NCBI GenBank assembly: GCA_905221605.1
Contig: CAJNDS010000522.1
Location: forward strand, 1 to 64,000
DNA: 64,000 nt
Source: Symbiodinium natans
Lineage: Eukaryota; Sar; Dinophyceae; Suessiales; Symbiodiniaceae
Direction: 5' to 3'
The position numbers and the translations under genes were made by a program. The notes beneath the pieces were generated by a model. That model made no database searches. It saw only the letters and a program-made list of their open reading frames with translations, and was not told where the DNA came from. Below are positions 54,901-60,900 of this stretch, piece by piece. Each line of letters opens with the position of its first letter. Within the stretch, counting starts at the first letter, position 1.

Positions 54901-56236
54901 ACGTGGCAGCACTTATGGCGCTCATCCGAGGCCGTTCCAGCTCGCCGGACCTTGAACGCCTAGCCCACCTCATACATGTGGCCTTGTTTACTCTTCAAAC
55001 ATCCATTTTCTGGGAATATGTGCCATCCAAAAGTAACTGGGCGGACGCGGTGAGCCGTGTAGGACTCTGCGATCCGTGGTTACACCAGAGGGGTTTTTCC
55101 CCTAATCTGGCTACCTTTCCCACAATTCTTTGGTCTCTACCATTCAGCGCAGTGTTGACAGTCTTCCGTTTCCTGTGAGAGTGCTTTGGGGATGAGAGTG
55201 CCTTGGGTGTTTCAAACCGCTAGGCGTTAGCGGTGAAGGAGAAGCAGGGAGGTGTTCCTCTGCATCCAAGCAACAAGTGTTGTTGCATCACCCACCTTTG
55301 GCCCCGGTGCCACGGAGCGATTTACCAAAGCACTATCCCGGAGTTGAACCGGGTTGCACAGGTGGAGACTGCAACGGAGTGCGAGGTGTTTGGAAAAGAG
55401 ACCGAGGGCTCTGCAGGGCAGAGTGTAGTGAGTAGCACTGCAAGTAGGAATGTTAACCATGCATCGTGTTTGGCAGGCATGGGTGTGCATGTATCATTCC
55501 TCATTGCTGCTGCATGCTATTTTGGTTCGAGTGTGACCCAAAACGGCAGGCAGCTGTTGATTTTGCCCACCCACCCGCCCTGTTCGGACTCGGCCTCCGG
55601 TGGAGTCACCCAGTCCTTATGGGGTTGCGCACGTAGGTGCGACTCGTTTCGTGGTGTGGAACCGGGTGGTTCAATCCAATGGGGGTGTTTCAAACCGCTA
55701 GGCGTTAGCGGTGAAGGAGAAGCAGGGAGGTGTTCCTCTGCATCCAAGCAACAAGTGTTGTTGCATCACCCACCCTTGGCCCCGGTGCCACGGAGCGATT
55801 TACCAAAGCACTATCCCGGAGTTGAACCGGGTTGCACAGGTGGAGACTGCAACGGAGTGCGAGGTGTTTGGAAAAGAGACCGAGGGCTCTGCAGGGCAGA
55901 GTGTAGTGAGTAGCACTGCAAGTAGGAATGATAGAATGCTATTCCTGGGGTGTCTTTTTTTGGTTTTGGGAGAGGACTGAGGGGATGGGAGCCATGGACG
56001 TCCGACTACAGGGCCTCGAACCCTCTAAAACGGTTAAACCGTCGAGTTGCATAAACTCGGGTCACCCAAGCAGTTTTCGGCGCTTAGAATTTGAACTTTG
56101 AATCCTTTGAATTTGCTTACAGCACCCAAACGGACATTAACTTGGAAATGTCGCCCCATGTGCAACCAAAGAAGTGTACCAAAGACACTGTCAGGCCTTC
56201 TACCGAGCTTTGGCAGCAGGTCGCCAGGCTGGCCCG

Positions 56237-56286
<50 letters not shown>

Positions 56287-57869
56287 CCGGTGTTTCGGTA
56301 CATGAGCATGGGAGTTCCCGAATGCCGTTTTGGGAAGGTACCTGCGGCAAGAGGGCATTTTAGGGGAAGGGATCTTGCAACCGCCTCAGGCGTTGCAACC
56401 GGAGGTCAGCATATTTGGGGCGAAAGATCGCCCCACAGCGCAGCTCTTGCCATCTCTGGGCCCGCCATTTAAGCCTCTGAGAGGGAACTTTTCAGACCAT
56501 CACTCGAATGCAAACTTTTTGCATCTGGCAACCCTTCTTGGTAGCGAGCCGCAGCAGGTTTTCTCTTCATTTGAGTACGCGCGGGAGAGTGTCGCTTGTG
56601 CGCCGCAGGTGCCGCTCCTAGAAACCCCTGACGCTGTGAGAATTGAGAATCTTGTTCGTTGCAGCAGCTTTAGCACTGTAGCTGTCCCAGAATCTGCTGG
56701 TCAGAATCGCAAAATGAAGCTGGCTGTTCGTGCTCCCTCCCGTGTCTGAGGCGGGTCTGCGTGCGGAAGCAGCGAAGTTCTTGCTGTTGCCAAGGCTGGC
56801 ATACAGCAGGGTCACTGTCAACAAGCCTTGTGGTTCATTTTCAGGTCACTACCAGACAAGAGACATGCCATGCGATACCCCAAGCCCCAAGCCCCTAAAC
56901 CGAACCAGGCAAGAGGATGTACTCCGCTTCCCTGGTCTGTCCGTGGCCCCCATGGCACGCGCCATGACTTAACAGAGTCGGGTAGACTCTGGTGGCTTGC
57001 CGGCCCGTCCTTCAGCCTCAACGGGTTCCACAGTTGAATTCCGACGTGCCCTCCAAAACCATAACATGAACCTCCTGAACCCAAACCCGGTCAACAATGA
57101 ACCCAAGGCTGAAGGCCTACAATGAAGCGCTACACGCGATGTCCTACAGCTCATAAGCAGGCCGAGTCCCGAAACCTAACCGAAATACTCTAAAGCACCC
57201 CCCCCCCCCCCCCAAAAAAAAAAGGAAAAGGTTCCGAAATCGGTGGATATTAGTATAATGCGGCCCTGTTACCTCCGAAACAGGTCTTGTTTTGTTTAGA
57301 GAGCTGAGCTGACTCCCGACCTGCAAAGAGCCAGCAAGTATCCGCCAAGGGCACTACGGCGCCACCCTGCACCTTCTGACAACCCGGGCGGGACGTGTGG
57401 GGAGTGGGGCGGGGGATGGAGAACTGAGGGTTCGAGGGTTGTCGGATTTGGAGGTCATTATCATACGGGATTTTTATCAAGCATCCCTGCGTCTACATCG
57501 AGGAAGACATAGGCATCTAGGCTCTGAATCCTTTCCAAGCTCCCCACTGTCATCTAAACCCTAATGGCCTAAACCCTAGCCCCTCCCAGGGCAACTCCGC
57601 CTCCGGTTCTGAAAGCCTTCTAAGTCCCCCCCCCCCCCCATGAAGCCTCAAAAAGCCCTCTGGATGGTAAATCAAGTGCCTCTCGCAGGTTTTGGATGGC
57701 CGGCAAGTGGGCAATGCGATCTCGGCGCTCCAGGCAGCGGCAGCATGCCAGATTTTGGGGGCCTTCCTTGCATGATGCATGGCATGTTGTGTATGTGTTT
57801 GTGTTTGTGTTTGTGTTTGCGTTTGCGGTTGTGCTTGTGTTTGCGTTTGCGTTGGTGTTTGTTCTGGTT

Positions 57870-57903
<34 letters not shown>

Positions 57904-60900
57904 TTTGTTGTTGTGCTTTTGTGTTTATGTGTTATGCTACGTTGTGTGATGTCATGTAACAAGTACAGTATGTGTCTTTCTATATTACTTTTTTATGTCA
58001 TACATGCTATGCTATGGAGTGCTAGCTTACGCAGTCGTCTGTGGTGTTATGTTGAAGTCTGTTATGATATGATACGGTGTGTTATGGCATGTTATGTTAT
58101 GATACGTTATGTTACAGCTACCTATTGCTTTGCTATGTTATGCTATGTCATCTTATCTGGTCTCATCGCATGTCTTATCACATTCTGTCATGCTTGTTTG
58201 CACTACTACATAAGCATTACATTATCTTATCTTAGGGTTTGGGGTTTAGGGTTTACGGTTTAGGGTGTAGGGTGTAGGGTTTGCTGTGTCCTGGCATGCT
58301 GAAACCTTTCCTTCCCTGGCCAGTGGATGGGCGCCGGAGGGGGCGAGTCGTCCAAGAGCGTGCTGCCAGGAAGAAGCACGGGTGTTTTGATCTCTTGCAG
58401 CTGCAGTTTGGAGTTTAGGGTTTAGGGTTTTAGGGTTTAGGGTTTAGGCGTAGGGGTCAGGGTCCACCTTCACAGGAATGCCCTACAGAGGTGCGACGAG
58501 CGGTACATATATCTCCCCCTGGCCAAGCTTGAAGGGGCTGAAGTGGGAAGAGGGGACCGCTGGGAGTTATTGGCAATGCGACATGCGCAGGACGTCATCA
58601 ACACTTCCTAGGGCGGGCACAAGAGATGGCCGCTCGCCTTCAAGTCTTCGCCACGAGGGAAGAAGTAGGGGATGCTGCGGAGGACTCGTGGATTGTCAAC
58701 TAAAAAGGAGTAGAAGGCACTCGTGACGTTCACCAATCCTCGCGGCCGCAAGTTTCAATGAAGACACGATGTCTGCAGGTTTTGCGGCAATGTTGAGTTT
58801 GGCACACATGAAGCCTGTCATTTCCACCCGAACGCCTAAACCCCAAACTCTGAACTCTAAACCCTGAACCCTAAACCCTTTCAACGCCTTTCATTCGTCC
58901 AGGTGGAGATGGCGAGGCACCTCAGCCGTGGCGGCGAGCGGCACGCTCGCGTCGTCAACGTCTGGGGCAAGGCCTCATCTGGACACACCCCAAGCCCCCT
59001 AAACCCCTTTAAACCCTGAATCCTAACGTTTAGGGCCTAAACCCCTACTTCCCCAAACCCTAAATCGAGAGGCTTGCTAAGATGGCTCAACGTGACACCA
59101 GGCTCCGGGGCTTGGCAAGACTGCGATGCTGGCGGAGTTCACCCGCTTCTGCAACTATCCAGGAATCCTGTCTCCCATATGAGGGCTTGCTCTTAAACCC
59201 GAAGCCCTAACCCCTAAACCCCTGAACCCAAAACCCTTAACCCTTAAACCCTGGTCGCAAAGGGGTCTCGCAATATGCGGGTTGATCTACAGTATGTACC
59301 CCTGTTTTGGGGGGTCATGTCATGCCCCCCAAGATAGTTTCGAAACTAGGGGTACCCCCTATACATACCCCAAGATACTGCATTATCCTTTTACAGGAAC
59401 TCCAAAGAGGGCACAATCTTCTTTCGGAAGCCGCCCAAAATGGGCCGATTCTTTAGGCCCTGAGCCATCCAGAGGTCGGCTCTTCGAAGGTGCTTCCATC
59501 TGGGTTACGCTGGAGTCGCCGACGGAGACGCTGTCAGGAGACCCGTTTCTGGCCTTTAAGGTTAAGGGGTAGGGTTTAGGGTTTCTCTTCAGTGTTGTGT
59601 CGGGGCTTGGTGATTTTTTTGGTGGGGGGGCTTAAGCCCTAAACCCTAAACCCTATAAACCCTTAAGCCCTAAACCCTTCCTCCTCCGCCCACAGCAGGA
59701 CCTCTGACCCTGGAGCGGGCCACTAGTGGGGCATCGAACTCGGAGCGTGGGCACCTCTTCCTGGAGCAGGCCGAGCGTAGGGTTTGCAGCTTGGGTTTTC
59801 ACTGAGAGCTTAGGTTTGAGGGTTCTTAGGCTGAGCCTCAAGCTCGTAGCAGACATGATCGGGGGGGGGGGAGGGCTGAAGGGCAAGAAAGCTTCGAGCT
59901 TGGGCCAAAGCCCCCAATTCCTAAACCCGAAAGCCGAAAGCCTTTGTTCAGCGCGGGTGTGCCCGAAGGTCTCCGCAGCTGTGTAGCGCGGCCGCAGCTC
60001 CAGGGGGGGGGGGGCTTAGGATGGAACCTATCTGGGGAGAACGATGCCGTTTTAGAGCAGGGTTTTGGCTGTGTGTCTCTTGGTTTGCATTTTGTGGTGG
60101 GTTTCAGGGGTGTTTTGAGCTGAAAATGTAGGTGTTTAGGACCCTGCTACGTTCAAAGGACGAACTTCATGGAGCAAGTCTATGGGCGGAAGCAGCTCGG
60201 CGGAAAGCGGCGCCTCTCTTCGGCCTAAAACTGTCGAGTGTGGTATCGACCCTGTAAACCTCATAAACCCTACAAGTCCGACGAAATCTGTAAAGTCCAC
60301 AAACCCGATAAGCCCTACGAATCCCAGATCTTAGGGTGTTACAGGGCTTGGAGCAAGTAAAAGGGGCAACATCCCAACCCGTTTCAACCCTAAGGTCACA
60401 CTTCGAGAACTTGCGTGAGGCGCTTCTGTGGGCCCTGAGAAGGCAAGCAGCCCCATGCGGAAGCTCGTTTGTGGGTTTCGGGTTTAGGGTTTCGGGTTTT
60501 GGGGGGTTTTAGGGTTTAGGGTTTGGGGTTTGGGGTTTAGGGTTTGTGGGTTTTTGGTTACGAGTTAAGGGTTTGGGGGTTTAGGGGTTTGCGGTTCTGT
60601 ACTGCAGGAAACCTTGAGAACCCTCAAGCCCTCCGTCAGGTTAGACTGCCAGGGTCGAACGCTTCTGGTGCTCGCCGCTCCGGCAGATCAGGAGTTTGGC
60701 GGCTCCTGTGGGGTATTTTGGGGCTCAGGACTTGCACGCTGAGAGCCCTCAACCCTATAAACTCTAAACCCTAAACCCCAAAAACCCGAGACCATATAAA
60801 CCATCTAAACCCTCTAAACCCGAAGCCATCTCAACCCTGAACCCCACAAGAAGCTCTCAGCTCGAAAAGCGTGGCACAAGCTCACGCCGCGGGTCTCCTA

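Larger units (their letters stand above)
45794..55930 (+). mobile_element. Tyrosine-recombinase (DIRS/Ngaro-like) retroelement with split direct repeats
   Basis: 10,137 bp. A1 (45794-45906) equals the first 113 bp of A2 (55453-55565) with two mismatches; B1 (55205-55452) equals B2 (55683-55930), both 248 bp, with one mismatch. The order A1 - coding - B1-A2-B2 is the split-direct-repeat layout known from Ngaro and PAT elements, which copy through a circular DNA joined by a tyrosine recombinase. Genes in order: Cys-rich ORF; YR plus CCCH finger plus phosphatase-like domain; gag-like; methyltransferase-like plus RT plus RNase H. The recombinase is upstream of RT, unlike most Ngaro/PAT elements. 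High repeat identity suggests recent insertion. It lies in an intron of the CHAT gene, same strand. No target-site duplication is evident. Confidence 0.85.

Noticed and set aside
55640-55682. tRNA gene from a GGTTCAATCC B-box-like motif
   Set aside because: The T-stem does not pair and no A box or cloverleaf can be drawn around it.
45787-55936. TAGAA on both sides of the retroelement as a target-site duplication
   Set aside because: The 5-bp match is offset from the element ends (two extra bases on the left, one on the right), and tyrosine-recombinase elements do not normally duplicate targets. Likely chance.
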